Shown here: piece after piece, positions 33,837 through 46,830 of the stretch
How the letters are laid out: each line of letters starts with the position of its first letter
Position numbering within the stretch: the stretch's first letter is position 1
The notes under the pieces: generated by a model
Told to the model about the DNA's origin: nothing
The model's database searches: none
What the model saw: the letters and a program-made list of their open reading frames with translations, nothing else
Program-made: the position numbers and the translations under genes
From: Diphasiastrum complanatum
Lineage: Eukaryota; Streptophyta; Lycopodiopsida; Lycopodiales; Lycopodiaceae
Assembly (NCBI GenBank): GCA_029204225.1
Contig: CM055101.1
Span: 61,339,340-61,403,339 of the forward strand
Direction of reading: 5' to 3'
DNA: 64,000 bases

Positions 33837-34526
33837 TTAAGAAGCATCCACTTGATCTTGCCCTTTAGACCACTTGCTTTTGGTTTTGCCTTTGAATTTG
33901 CCCTTTGTGAACATAGCATCCTCTTGAAGTGTCGATGTAGATCCACCTCTTGCTTGAAGCCTATATTCCTCATTGATCAAGATCTCTTGAAGATCCATCA
34001 AACTTGGCAAATTATTTTGAATAGCAATACTTTGAACAATGTTAGCATGAGCATCCAACAAGCCATTAAGAATCACTTGAATAAGCTCTCCCTCCTTAAT
34101 ACTTTCATCTATGCAAGCTAACTCATCATTCAATGCTTTCATTCTCAAAACATAAGTACTTGGACTTTCTTCATTCTTTTGCAAACAAGAAAAGATTTGC
34201 CTTCTTAGAGTCAACACTCTAGAAGTAGACTTGGATTCATAAAGCTTCTTCAATGAATTCCAAGCTTCCAAAGATGATGTGCACTTACCAACTTCCTTGA
34301 GAAGTTCATTGGTAACATTCATCTTTATCATGTGTAGAGCCTTCTTGGCCCTCTTGTCATACCTCAATTGATCTTGTTGTGTTGCTGGTCTCTCCTCCAA
34401 ACCTACAACAATATCCAAAACATCATTCATCTCAAGAAGTGACTCCATCCTCACTTTCCATAATGAATAGTTACTTGAGGTAAGCCTATCATTGGCTTCC
34501 AACATGACTCCAATTGAGGGTGCCAT
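33837..34526 (-). pseudogene. Copia J gag, ended by one in-frame stop
   Basis: The 229-codon frame from ATG 34526 shows the copia gag fold (SSNYSLWKVRMESLLEM, VTNELLKEVG, LLDAHANIVQ). It stops with TAA at 33837-33839 just before the zinc knuckle. The gag and protease-integrase frames are in the same phase (start positions 34526 and 33701 differ by 825), so this is a single substitution-type stop in what was one gag-pol frame. It is very like gag of element C in layout but clearly another family. Confidence 0.88.
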
Positions 34527-35110
34527 GTAGCAATGACCTGATCTTCTCTTTCAACATGTTTCAATGCACAAAGCACTCCTTTGAACAACAACAAATTCTT
34601 TCAAAAGAAATCACCAAGATTTGAAACTATCTCACAAATTCTCTTCTAGCACTTATCCAAGCAAATCAACACATAGAATCATGGAATCTTGATCAACCTA
34701 TGATCTATCCTCAATCTAATGACTTTTGCCACTTCCTAAGATTGAAACACACTCAAATGAAGTCCAGCAACCTCACTATCTAGAGATCCAATCAAAATTA
34801 GGGTTTTGACAAAATCACAAAAAATTGACTATTCCAAATCTACATGCAAATGCTGAAAATTTGATATGCAATCTATAAGCCACCACTTAGGCTGAACCAA
34901 TGATTCAAAAATCGGCCAAATACAGCATGTGAATTCAAAAAACGGAATTGAACAAGTATATTGACCTATTTAGTGTTTTGATCTACAAAAGATACAATCT
35001 ACAAAAGCAAAAAATCCGATTTTGGTGTAGAATCCTCTCTAGCATGCTCTAGACTTGATATCTTCACCAAATCATTGATAGATCTGATTTCCTCCTTCAT
35101 AACCTGAAAC

Positions 35111-35126
35111 ACAAGCTCTGATACCA
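35111..35126 (-). other. Primer binding site of copia J
   Basis: TGGTATCAGAGCTTGT on the - strand is the standard site and abuts the 5' LTR. The leader to the gag start is 584 bp (34527-35110) and non-coding. Confidence 0.9.
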
Positions 35127-35776
35127 TGTGAAAGATTTCAGATCCTTAAGATCCAATCTACTTGAATGATCTTTGGTTAGAAAGAGAAATACACTACCAA
35201 TTTCACCAATGTAGAAAAATCAGCATCTACACACAATTTGAGATGCAAACACTAATAGAACTTGATCAAACTTGAATAAAATGATTATGTACTGTTGCTA
35301 TCCATACAAAACCAGCAAGCTACTGTATTTCACACGTGTGGATCCAAAAATAGCAAATATAGATCATTCTACACATAGAATTACAAGCAATCACCAAGAT
35401 AGTGTACCAATGGATAGTAGAACCCAAGAGAACCATGTATAAGCATGAAATGAGATAGAGAAGAGAGAAGATGACTCTCTCCACGAGTTACATCCTTTTA
35501 TAGAAGGTCCAAACCCTATTTGGCCACTTGGCTTTCCCACCAAAATGCTAACCCTACCAATTTTGGGTCTAGATTCAATGTACCCAACTTATTCGAATTG
35601 AATCTACTCAAACTCGTATTCTATCTTTCCCACACTTTCAAAAAGTGTTTATTCAAATGAAATTTAGACTAATGAACTTTGAAAAGTCAACCTCTAAGTC
35701 TAAAACAAGTTTTGGCCTCAATACGCCAAATATGAAAATATTGCAAAATGTGATGAAACTAGTTGAATCTTTCACA
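35127..35776 (-). repeat. 5' LTR of copia J
   Basis: A 650-bp LTR has ends TGTGAAAGATT and AATCTTTCACA, a perfect 11-base inverted pair. It carries a TATA-like TATAAAAGG on the - strand (35494-35502) and the palindrome CACACGTGTG (35331-35340). No 3' LTR of this copy remains. Confidence 0.88.
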
Positions 35777-38700
35777 TGTCTCACCCTGATTATGGCCAAA
35801 TGTGGCTCTATATATACAATAAGTGGGAGCTCGTGGTACTGATCATCCCTTTGATCCCACATGTGTGAAGGTGCTTTGTCATATGATGATTCATCATGCA
35901 AAACTGACACTTGGACAAAACCTTCTATTTTGAGCACTTTTGGTCCATTTTCCTTCTATATGGAGATCTACTTGAAAATCTTCTAGAAGTCAAAATTCGT
36001 CTACTTCAGCTTATTCCACACATGTGAGTTGTCCTCTACACATGGGATGTGACACCTAACCAAAGGATGTGGCTCATGCAATCAATAGATTGATGCCATG
36101 TGTCATATGTCTAGAAAACTAGTTTTTGGCCTTTTTAGCCACTAAAACTTGAATTAAATTATATGTACAACCTATATGATTATGGTACATGACAAGTATA
36201 CTATTTTCACACGTGGGAACAGACTCCACACATGTGTAATCATCCTACACACAAGATTTTTGGCCTCTACCAAGCTTCTTTTTGCATTTTTCACATATTG
36301 TACGGCCTGATAACAGAGAAATAGTTTACTTATCATTTACAAAGCATTCATTCAAAAGGAAAGTGCTTAAGAGAGTCAAAACACAATGATAGCTTCACAA
36401 ACCAAGATTTCTCATCATTAGCTCAATAATGGATCCATCCTGGATCAAGTACAAATTCACCATAATCTCTCTCTAAGCTGCATCCAACACGTGTGGGACA
36501 GCTCATTGTATCTTGGGTTTGGAGAGATTTGCTAGATTTTTGAGATAGAGGAGGCAAGAAAGAAAAATGCAAGGATTAGAAAAGAAAAAGCATAAAGGAT
36601 ATCAACATTTCCCCTCGATATAGCATATAACATCATAAATATAGATTTTTAGTGAACTCTCAACACTTCAACCATTGTATGTGCTCTTGTAGAAAGTCAC
36701 AACAACATTACAATGTAGTCTTCTCATATTTGTTATCTCAACATAATCAAAAATATTACACCAACACATAAAACTTGTATTTAGGCTCTCAATTGAACAA
36801 GCTAAGACTTTTTTCCTTCTTTTTCCAATGAAGCTTTCACTAAGCCCTTGGGCTAGATATATAAAATGAAGCTCTATGATATTTGCTTTTATTATTTTTA
36901 TCTAATTTATCTCAATTCTTGTTTCAAAGACATAGAGCATCAAACCTTGCTACATAGATTACTACCATTATTTTTGTTAGAATTCCAAGTTGAAGGAAAA
37001 TCCCATATCTACAAACCAAGAACCTTTTTGTAATATTTGTGGAATGTGCAAACAAAAAATTGATATATATTTTTACTAAAAAAATTTGTAACTGTGCAAA
37101 ATACGAGTTTTTGTTGATTAAAAACAATTGACGCATTTTTTTTTTTGTAACTATTAAATAGTGTGTCGCCATAATGTTTTATGCAAGTTGACATGTTTAT
37201 AAATTCGTATTCATTTTGAAATGATTTGCTCTTTGTTCTACTTTGCATTCAAATGTCATGTTCATTTTAGAGAGCTACATATCTTCTATAGGAATGTTGT
37301 GTGTCATCAAGACCATGATATCTTGATGACTTTGACAATACTTAACTACTTAAAAACCTATTGTCCATCGTACATAACACATAGCTACTCAACTAACTAT
37401 TATAAATAGTGTAATTCTTACTTGTTTGAGTATATGTTTACTTTGGATTGAAACCACTTATTAACAAATGTTTTTGTGCTTGTGCATATGTGCAATATTC
37501 TTTATTAAAAAAATGTATGGTTATGCCTATATTAAAAAATGTACGATAATGTCTAATATAGGAATTGTCTAAAGTATGAACACTCTAATATTGGTATATC
37601 TTTTGCAACAATGTTTTGTTCGAATACTATAATATGCATGGTATGTTTTTCATTTATGCTTATGTGTAACTAAAACTAGTTATGTCCATTCATGCTTGAT
37701 CATGACTCAAAATAGTTATGTACATCTACAAATACTCATTGCCCTTGAACCTCAATGACTATAGGTCCTTAACCATGTGAAGAATAGGCAAAATCTACCT
37801 TGATCATTTTGCAATTTCATGTACATAGTGAAATCTCACACATGTGGAACATGTTCCCACGTGTGAAGAGTAAGCATAATCACTTTAGTTCATGTATAAT
37901 GAGTTTGAATAGTCAATAGGCCTTTGACTTTTCCATCCCTTGTACACATGTTGGTCAGTGATTAGGCCAAAATTAGTCCATGATGTAGCTCGAGGTAGTG
38001 CAGGCTCTTTACACTTGGCTTCATATTAGAGGGCTAGTGACATCTTATTTTGTGTTGTCATGTTGTCATGTGACTAATCAAAAGAGAGAGATCCATAGAA
38101 TTGGTCCAATCATATGCAAAAGATGCCAAGTCAGTAGACCAATCAAATTTAGAGGTAATATGTAAGAGGTCCAATCATATTGCTTGTGGACTACACATCT
38201 TGGAGCTCAAGACACTATTAGAGAGTGAGAGAGAGTGATTCTACACTTGGTTTTTTGGAAAAATTTGGAGATCCTACACTTACAGATTTTGTCGTATACT
38301 CTCTCTACCCGAGGAGCCATATTTGTATTCTCTCTCTACCCGAGAGAAAGCCATTATTTTACTTAGTTTTTTTTCATCATAAGTTGCCTTCACATGTGTA
38401 TTATGAGTGGTGAATGTTTCATGCATGTATTTAGTGCTCTTGCCTTAGAATTGCCAAGCTGGAATCAATCTATCTCTTTGGTGTCCAATCTATGTGCAAT
38501 CACTCACACTTTAGGAGATCATTCACATTGTTTGGGCTGTCCCCACACGTGTGAAAACTTCACAAACCAACATACCCAATACCATATATAGGATCATTGC
38601 ATATTGATAACATTCTCAATTATGAAATCATTAATTGAATCCTCCCTCAACTCTGGCCTCCCATTTGCTCTCCTTTCTCTTTGCCATCTCATGAGTGTGT

Positions 38701-40020
38701 TTGGTTCTCCCGTCTCTACTCCTTCAACAATAAACCAGCCTTTCCCACTCAACCAAGACTTACTTGCCTCTTCTCTCATCCAAAAAAAGCTTCATTCTCC
38801 CCTCACCACTTTGGAAGGTTTTTTTAGTTTGGCAAGTTAGGATTACTAGAAACCAATCCATGTTTAATGATAGTTTTCAAATTATAGTTCCCAAAAATCA
38901 AGTTTGCTCATCCATGTCTGAGTTGTCTTCGCCAAAATACTGCTATGTAAAGGCATTCTTGCACAATGTCATTTTTTGTTTCCTAGCTGGTTTTCCTATT
39001 TAACTAGGGTTGACCTCATTAAGATGATTGATTTCTTCCTTCACAGAACTTTTTTTATACAATGTACACTTGGATATTATAATAGTCTTGTTATTTTTGG
39101 CAAAAAATAAAACATCCTTTAATGCTTTAATACCACAACTGCCATGTGCCTATCCCAATTCATAGCATAATGCAATAGAAATATGCTAAAAATGAAAGGT
39201 ACATAAGCATTCAATATGGTGTGACAAGAAACATCCACAAAACCAATAAAATGTGTGGAATCACAAACTCCAAGCTACTTCTAATTAGCACAAAGAAAGC
39301 AGTTATGGGGCCCCATATAGACTTTGATACTCTCTTTAGGACCTTTAACAATTCTTGGCTAAGTAATATGGCCATAAATAGCCAACAAATCACACACCTT
39401 ACCCTACCATGGAAAAATACAACAAACAGTCATAAAAGCTAATGGAATTACAAAGAAAGTGTCAGATGTCCAAAATCAAGAGGATTGAAAATCTTTTCTT
39501 GCACTAAAAAAACTGAACAATGACAAACTAGCGTCTCAATAATGCTATATTAAGACATTTCATGTTCTACCAAGAAAAAAAAGAGACATTTCAGGTTAAA
39601 CAATCTGGGTCCTTTTAGGCTAACAAAGAGTATATCTTTTTTGTCTATGATATAAACTTTCTTTGAACAAGTTGAATATAGCTAGTGTCATCTTGATGTT
39701 AGACATATCAGAAAAGTGTTGCTCTTTTAGCGAGAAATGCACCACCTTGTCTGGGAAAATTGGAATGCCAATTAAATACGAATTTTCTTAGGATGGTTAA
39801 AAACTGTTACTAATCTCACTTTGAACGGAAGATGAGAGATGAACATGACGTTACCTTTCTCCTAAACATTAGACTTTCTGAAGGAAGGAACACCTTAGGC
39901 TTGGCCCTTAGAGCCGTAGCAAATGACTACCTGAGTTTACATCAGAATCTACCAGCATAATACATCTGGTGAAGAAACCTTGACCAAAACCTTCCCTTTA
40001 TCAGTCTGTAACTTAAACAG
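35777..40020. other. Long intergenic stretch between copia J and the WRKY gene
   Basis: About 4.2 kb with no recognised gene. The left part (35.8-38.6 kb) has LTR-like signs without coding sequence: a TATA-like CTATATATA near 35810, repeated CACATGTG/CACACGTG motifs, a perfect CACACGTGTG at 38544-38553, and a two-copy TCTCTCTACCCGAG motif near 38300-38345. These suggest decayed LTRs, but no ends could be fixed. The last few hundred bases before 40021 probably hold the WRKY 3' untranslated region. Confidence 0.45.
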
Positions 40021-42089
40021 TCAAGTTTGAACCACTAACGGTGCAGCGGTAGACAAAGAATGAGGGTGATTGTGCTCTCCTTCGTAAGTGATTATAAGCA
40101 TTGAAGGATCATCCACAGATCTTTCAACGTGCTTCCTTGCTGGGCAGCCCCTTATGCTACTGCATTTATAATAGCCCCTGCAAAATTTTGAAAAGCTTAC
40201 TGAACAATTTTGAAGTAATTTTGTAATTTTTGTTTAACCCAATGTATGGTAATCATAAAAAATAGCAGTGCGCTAAGGATCTTTTGTGTGAATGAGCCCA
40301 TGATTGTACAAATGTTGATGGACGATAACTGGCAATGATGGCGGTAAGTATGTCATCTACAAGTGTACAGAGAGGTCCAGCGTACCTTGGATATGGAGAA
40401 CCCTTGATGGGCTTTTGGCCATACTTTCTCCATGAATAGTTATCTTGTGGTATATCGGCCAGCTTTGTACTGATGGCAGGCACCCTTATGGTTCTCTTTA
40501 TCCTTAGTTTTCTGCTATATAATGCATACAGATCTCCATAAGTTTCATTGGGCTACTGTGGTTTACAGTATAATTTATCATGCAACAAGAAGCTGAAAAT
40601 GGCTGGAATGTGACTAGTAAAACGTCGCATGTAACATTGGTCAGATTTCTTCCTAAATCAATATTACAATATTCATCTTCGGTTCTCTGAAGCATCGCAG
40701 ATGCACATTCAAGGTGGCTATGACAGCTAGTTGATTATGAGAATTTCAGCTCAAATTTCAGGTAGCGAAGCTAATTTATTGAAACTTCTTGAAATCTCAG
40801 CTCTCTTTCATGTATCAAAGCTATATACTACAAATGCTTCCCATATTCTCAGGTTTCATGTAAATGATGCTAAATTATGAAGGGTTACAATCAATAGACC
40901 TTCAGTTAGTACCATGAGAGCTAGTGACGTCAAAGGCTAACTTGACTAAGGTTTTACTGACATCTACTTCCAGACAAGACGGTATCTAGAAGGTTTTGAA
41001 ATATTAATCCCATTTATAGGAAAATATCCCCTCCATCTAACAGTAGATTACAATTAAGACAGGTTAGGTTACAGCTAAGACAAGTGATATATATGAATGA
41101 ATACATTTTGAGAAAAATGATTCTTGCCAGTTTTAGAATAGCGATTTTGAACATGTTAAATTTTAGTCCATGTTGCCCTCATGATGTGATGACAATGAAA
41201 AAGTCTTTGTAACCCACAAAGTAGTTGCTCATACTCAGATGAAAAAGAATTTTCAGGTACAATCAATGAATCGTAAAAAAAAAAGCATATCTACACTGCT
41301 AGAACATTCTGAAAAGTTCCTAGTAGTCAATGAGATGGTTACCTACCTGCGTTTTGAGCAGTGACATTTGCCATGCATCCCGCAATTGAGGCCGTTTTCA
41401 TCTGACTTACCCAAACATTTCCTCTTTGATGATACTGGAGCACTATCTCTTATAGATGGAAGGGGCTGAAAAAAGGAAGGCTGCTTCTCAATACCCACAC
41501 TGCCATCGATGCTCAGGGATGACATAAATGATTTTGCAGAAGAAAGAGGAGGCATGCATCTTATTTTAGTCTCAAGACCAAGGCTTGGTTTTTCCAGTCT
41601 CTCGTCTAATTGTGTGCACAATATCCTTCCTTGCAACACCTGATGTTGCTGATGAGCAACTTCTCCAGACATATCAGAAATAGGCATCAAAGAGGTTTGA
41701 GATGAGAGCAACCTCCCACTCACTTTTTGATGTATCTGAGAGTGAGATGAGAAAAATGCTGGTACCAAAGTACTAGCACTGATGGAATTGGGATCTTTTG
41801 AAAATAGATCAGGACCATCCATGAAAGTAAGCTCCTTTCCGGTTTTTAGAAAACCAAGAGATTTTTGAGGACCTCTTTTGAATCGTGCATGTCCTGTTCT
41901 GCTAAGTAAAGTAACTACCTTCCTAAAATTAGACACCACCTGAGAAGCAATCAATGTACAATCTTCATGCTGTTGTTGTGAAAGAATCTGGACAAACCGT
42001 TCAGCTTCCAATACCCCAGCCCTTGCAGCTTCCTGCACATCAGAATCCCTTTCTGTCGCTCCAACACAGAAGTCCCGCAAATCATCCAT
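40021..42089 (-). CDS. WRKY transcription factor, group IId, three exons
   Basis: Group IId WRKYs are nuclear factors that bind W-boxes (TTGAC) and bind calmodulin; members act in defence and stress responses. Exons, read leftward, are 42089-41347, 40511-40386 and 40177-40021, with GT-AG introns and intact frame, giving 341 residues. Visible parts: a VQEAARAG region (about 18-25); the C-motif/HARF region [20 protein letters not shown] (51-70); the plant zinc cluster with Cys 225, 236, 242, 244 and His 239, ending CHCSKRRKLRIKR; WRKYGQK (275-281); and a zinc finger of Cys 295, Cys 301, His 325, His 327 (C-X5-C-X23-H-X-H). Intron 2 splits the Pro-Arg-Gly triplet, the usual WRKY intron. Start ATG 42089 is the first in frame after an upstream stop, and a TTG lies 14 codons earlier; an upstream exon is possible. 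Length and order are normal for the group and no lesion is seen. Confidence 0.95.
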
Positions 42090-42627
42090 CTGATCTTTTA
42101 GGATTGTAAGGTCGTAATCAAAATGATTCAATGCAAGCCCAATACAAGCCTAGTGACGTGTTACAGAGATGATCCAACAACGATTTCCAGTGCTTCCCTG
42201 CCAAACAGGAAAAAGAAAACGTTCAAAACCAGGTAAAGCACTCGAAGCTCACAAATGATGGAAAGCCCTGCATCTCAGCAAGACAAGATTCTGTTAACCA
42301 TAAGCAAGGAAATTGCAAAAAGAAGATTCTACCTTCTGATGAAAAAAAAGGTACAATTGTTAACCTTTACTTCGTATGCTCTCTCAATAAGGAAACACTG
42401 GTCCATAAATAGGCACTGTGTTTTAACTGTGTAAACTGGTGTAAGTAGAATGGAACACTGCTCAAGAGTCAACCATAGAGGATGCAAACCCTGCTTTGGT
42501 GCTGTTAACTACAGGCCCAACCTCCAAGGGCAAACAGTGCAATTTACTGGTTAACAGAATAAAACACACATCTGAAGTATGATGAAAGGATATTGCACGA
42601 CATAGGTAATACCATTTAGGAACATCT

Positions 42628-42685
<58 letters not shown>

Positions 42686-44640
42686 TCTTTCAAAACTACA
42701 AAAATCATAATAGTTTGGATGATAAAAGAACACTCAAGAAGAAAGACAGCTATGTGAATAACTGATATTGTTATAAATGACTGTAGTCAAATGAAACAGG
42801 TAGGCAGTCTGTCAATTTTTTCCAAATCCTAATAGAAACAGGCTCACGTTTACTCTGAGTGGATGATGAAATGATAAACCATTGCAAAAGACTAAAAACC
42901 AAGAGCAAAAGGTCCCGCTAACCGTAATAGCAGTTTTTACTAATTCAGTAAAAACGTTTCTCAGCAGGGCATCGGCATGTAAAAATCTGAACCAGAGTGT
43001 GCTTATCTAATCAACAGTCAGATGTTTGCAGCTTGGAGATTCTTAAAATGATATTGAAGCCAGGAGCAGTCATAAAGATTGCACCTAATTACTTCAATTT
43101 ATGTAATAAAACTTCAAGGGCAAACAAGAAACCCTGTTTAAGTGAAATATCTCGATGTTTACGTGTTAAGTCTAGGATAATATCAGGTTCAAAACAAATG
43201 ATAAGAGTCGGTTCATATTGAAAATAAAAGCTTTGACTATCTAACAAGAATTGGTCATTCACTGTTATATTGAAACGGTATCCTGGTTACTTGCATACCC
43301 AGCCGTACAGACGCTACAAGTGCATTTCCGATGAGAATTACTGCCCTCCAGAAGTTTGAGCTGACTTGCTTCGTGGTTGGTTTTATGGCTAGAAAATTCT
43401 AGTTGCAACGGTGACAAAATCAAACAATCTATTCTGGCAACAAAATTGTATTTCCGGACGAATCATAACAGACAGTGGAGTTTTTGCATGATAGAGGTCC
43501 ACTTATAAAAGGTGGAGTAAGACTTAATGTCAAAAGTGACGTAAGTTCTTTAGCCTTGCTTTTTTTTTAACAATTGCTGACCAACCACTAATGAACCACT
43601 TGACCAGATCTTAGTTAGCACGAATGGACCTGCTGCAAGAACTATTCGCAAGAGCTTTTCAAGACTTTAGAGCAAAATTTGGAATAGCCAGCAATCAAGC
43701 AATAGTTGCATAAAACAATCTCTTTGGTAAGCACCAAAAGATTAAGGATGGAAACAAAAAGAGGATCACATTTCCGACTTGTCAATGTTCGAACTACGAC
43801 ATATGGATTATAAACTATAAAGCTTGAACCCAATTTCCTAACTGCCTTCCAAGGAGTTGCGAAGGTCCAAATTTCTACGTCTGTTCGCCATTTAGAACAT
43901 GTACAAGTTTAAATCACTGAAATGTACAATGGATGCAATTTACGTCCCTCTCTCACAGGCATATGACGCAAGTAAAACGAGCTAGGACCTGTACTTCCTG
44001 CACAAGAACCAGAGTTCATCTCAGAAAATCCTCAAAGCAAAGAGAAAACACGAAAAATCTAACCTCGCAGAGTGCCGCAAGCCGAAGTCGCCCCAGTAGC
44101 TATGATCATCCACAACTTCCATTCTCGTCGACAAAATTGACTGTAAAACAAAGCATCTCTGAGCCACCAAGACCTCAAAACGATTCCCAAAATGAGCGCG
44201 ATTGAGCAACACAGACCAACGGAAAGTAGAAAACTTCTCTTTCATCCGAAAAATACAGGCAAAGCTGACGGAAACTAGACAACTAGCTCCTTGAATTATT
44301 TGATTATTACAACACCAGACATCACTTATGCGGTGGGGGCGTGATCAGTCCAAAAAGAAGCCCAAAACATCACCAGGAATTGGGCAAGAAACAGGAAACA
44401 GAATGAATAGGTCAGCCTAAGCAAATGCAGACAGAAAAAGGAATTGTCAGGCATTGTGTGCATAATCCTAAGGGGTAAAGGAGAGTTCGGATTTGCTATT
44501 CCCGAGCTATGGCTACGGCGAGAGAAGGCAAGGCGACGTATATATGTTGCGATCCAGAGAAGAAAAGAAACACAGAAAACATGGATCGCAAGCAAAGACG
44601 AAGACGGAGACGAAGACGAAGACGAAGGTCACATGCGGTC
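42090..44640 (-). other. Upstream region of the WRKY gene
   Basis: About 2.5 kb right of the start codon hold no retroelement motif. They probably contain the promoter and perhaps a spliced 5' untranslated exon. A TA/GA microsatellite lies at 42632-42685. A 154-codon frame on the + strand at 44444-44908 has biased composition and no domain and is not called. Confidence 0.45.
42632..42685 (+). repeat. Compound TA then GA microsatellite
   Basis: About 15 TA units are followed at once by about 11 GA units, in the upstream region or first intron of the WRKY gene. Confidence 0.95.
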
Positions 44641-44642
44641 AA
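44637..44642 (-). promoter_or_regulatory. Possible W-box upstream of the WRKY gene
   Basis: On the - strand TTGACC matches the W-box core bound by WRKY factors. It lies about 2.5 kb upstream of the start codon, and a G-box-like CCACGTGG lies about 70 bp further upstream (near 44708). Whether either is inside the promoter depends on an unknown transcription start. Confidence 0.3.
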
Positions 44643-46830
44643 ATGTAGCAGGAAATAGTCATGTGGTCAGCAGTCACGCGCTCTGGCAGCTGAGCAATCA
44701 AACGCTGCCACGTGGAGAACCTCCACCCTCCCTCGAAAGCTACGTCATTGCTCTCAAGCCCACACTGGTGTACCGGGTCCTATGTTTTGTGTTTTTATTT
44801 ATTCATTATTGTTTTCCATGTGCCCATTGTGCTCGGCCAAATTTGCATAGTCTGAGAATGGAACTCGCATCTTTCTTCGAAAATAGATTGCCGCATTCTT
44901 TTATCTAGGATGCGGTGCGAAGAAGAACGAAGCTCGTCTCTTTCTCCAATGCTTCGGTCTAAAAAAACAAGGGACGGTGCTGACTTCCAAAAAATCAACA
45001 CTTGTTTTATTATGTAATAAAATTTATGTTTGACCAAGATCTTCAGACGATTTTTAGCCACAAGTTGTTGAGTATGTAAGATTCATCTGTCTCCATTCAA
45101 TATAATGATATTGTTATGTATGCACTGTACACACAAGGTGGTACAAAAAATCAAGGTGATTGATATATCACGACAAGCTTTGCCAGTTATTCAATTCACT
45201 CAAAGATTAAAAAATTAAGATTACATTCCAAAAGAATTACAAAAAATTATAAAAAATAAGTTTTAATGCTCATACTCCCATAGGAATGACACCTCAGCTT
45301 TTAGCAAATCATCACAATAGCTTACTCTAACTTACTCTAAGGCAACAAAGAGGATACTACAAACTTTTGTGAATCTGCAATATATTAACATTTTTAGCCA
45401 ATCTAGTCCGATTTCATCTTTTAACCTTTTGTCTAAATATAAGGTATAGTTCTTGGATGTAGGCTTTACACTCATTAGAGCCCCTACATGAGGGAAAATG
45501 CCCAAAGGAGCGTGAAGGCACCTGCTTGCTTGAGGGTCTCTAACATCGAGAGAATTTTTGCTAATATTATGACAATAATGCCCCTACCCGAGCTTGCCCA
45601 ACAAGAACCTAAGGTGTTTATCATTACAATACTTATCATCTTTTCACCATCATGGATCTTGAGTTGTAAATTTTTTAGGGCAACAATTTTTTTCAAATGA
45701 CAACCTTTATAAAAATAGAAAATTTTAAGTGCAATTTACATGAACATTTCTCAAGTACCGGTCAAAATAAGTTAGTGATCGAGTTGACTAACAACACCTT
45801 TGGTGCTTAATTTTCAATTACATATATGACTATGAATGTGATGACCACATGGACAATTTCTTGTGTGAAGCAACATGCTCACATCCACATACACCTTGAA
45901 AAAATAAAGAGCATCTATAGCGTGTCATCTATAACTCACAATCTTTTGGAAGATCATATATTTAACCACAAATGGCAAAACAATTGTGGCCCCACCCACC
46001 CTTGGATTCAAGGGTAGGACTTGCTTGAGAGTTGCCAACATTATGTCTAGAGTCTACAAAATCACCAACCTTCTTTCACCCTTAGATGAGTGAGGCCTTG
46101 AATGCACTCTCAATCGCATTTGCCATATGCCTTTCTAGCTGTAAAAAATGGATGTGGCGTTATCGACTTTGATGCAACAAGATGAAAGAAACTGAGCAAG
46201 TATTTGTACTAACAAAAGGAAGCTCAATTCCTTTTGGAAGTGAGCCAAGAGTGAAAAGGGATCTAGCATTTTGCGAGTAGATTTGTGCGAGCTTTGCGAG
46301 CTTTTCTACCTCAGACTATGGTGATAATGACAATCTCAAAAAAAATTAGGCAATTTTACATGCTTGGATAAACACAAAGAGTTATTTTACACACCATTAG
46401 TTACAAAAGAGGGCAATTGAGGTAAAATTTTATAGACACTGACAGATTATAGACTTACTATCAACCTTGGGATTAGACTATGATGTGCGACCTAGGATTA
46501 GACTATGATATGCAATCACTCATCTCACAAATAAATAGATAAGGTGGCCAATGATTGGAATGGGCTTGATCAATATAATTTCTTTTACACTTTTATTTTT
46601 TTCATGCATGTACTTCCTTTCCCTTTTAGTTCATTTGTTTTGTTTCACATGCTTTTGTTTTCTTGTATATGAAATTACAGAATACTCACCTCCCCCAACT
46701 ACATTGGTATTCATTTTGTCTCTATGAACCATCTCCATGCTTCTAAATAATGCACTCATGCCTGATAAATAATGCAAAAGAAATGCTCTATTCTCAATGT
46801 AATGCAAGTGTGCAAGGGATATGGATATAG
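44643..46830. other. Intergenic stretch, no gene recognised
   Basis: About 2.2 kb of AT-rich DNA between the WRKY promoter side and retroelement block 2. No domain, LTR end or long repeat was recognised. Confidence 0.45.

Noticed and set aside
36600-38600. A complete LTR in the spacer left of the WRKY gene
   Set aside because: Motifs hint at decayed LTRs, but no TG/CA ends, primer binding site or partner copy could be defined.
42090-42131. WRKY start extended to a TTG 14 codons upstream
   Set aside because: Plant genes start at ATG; the first in-frame ATG is at 42089, and an in-frame TAG lies just beyond the TTG.
44444-44908. A 154-codon open frame on the + strand upstream of the WRKY gene
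   Set aside because: Biased, repetitive composition (Glu/Asp run from GAAGAC repeats), no recognisable domain, and it lies where the WRKY promoter or first exon is expected.
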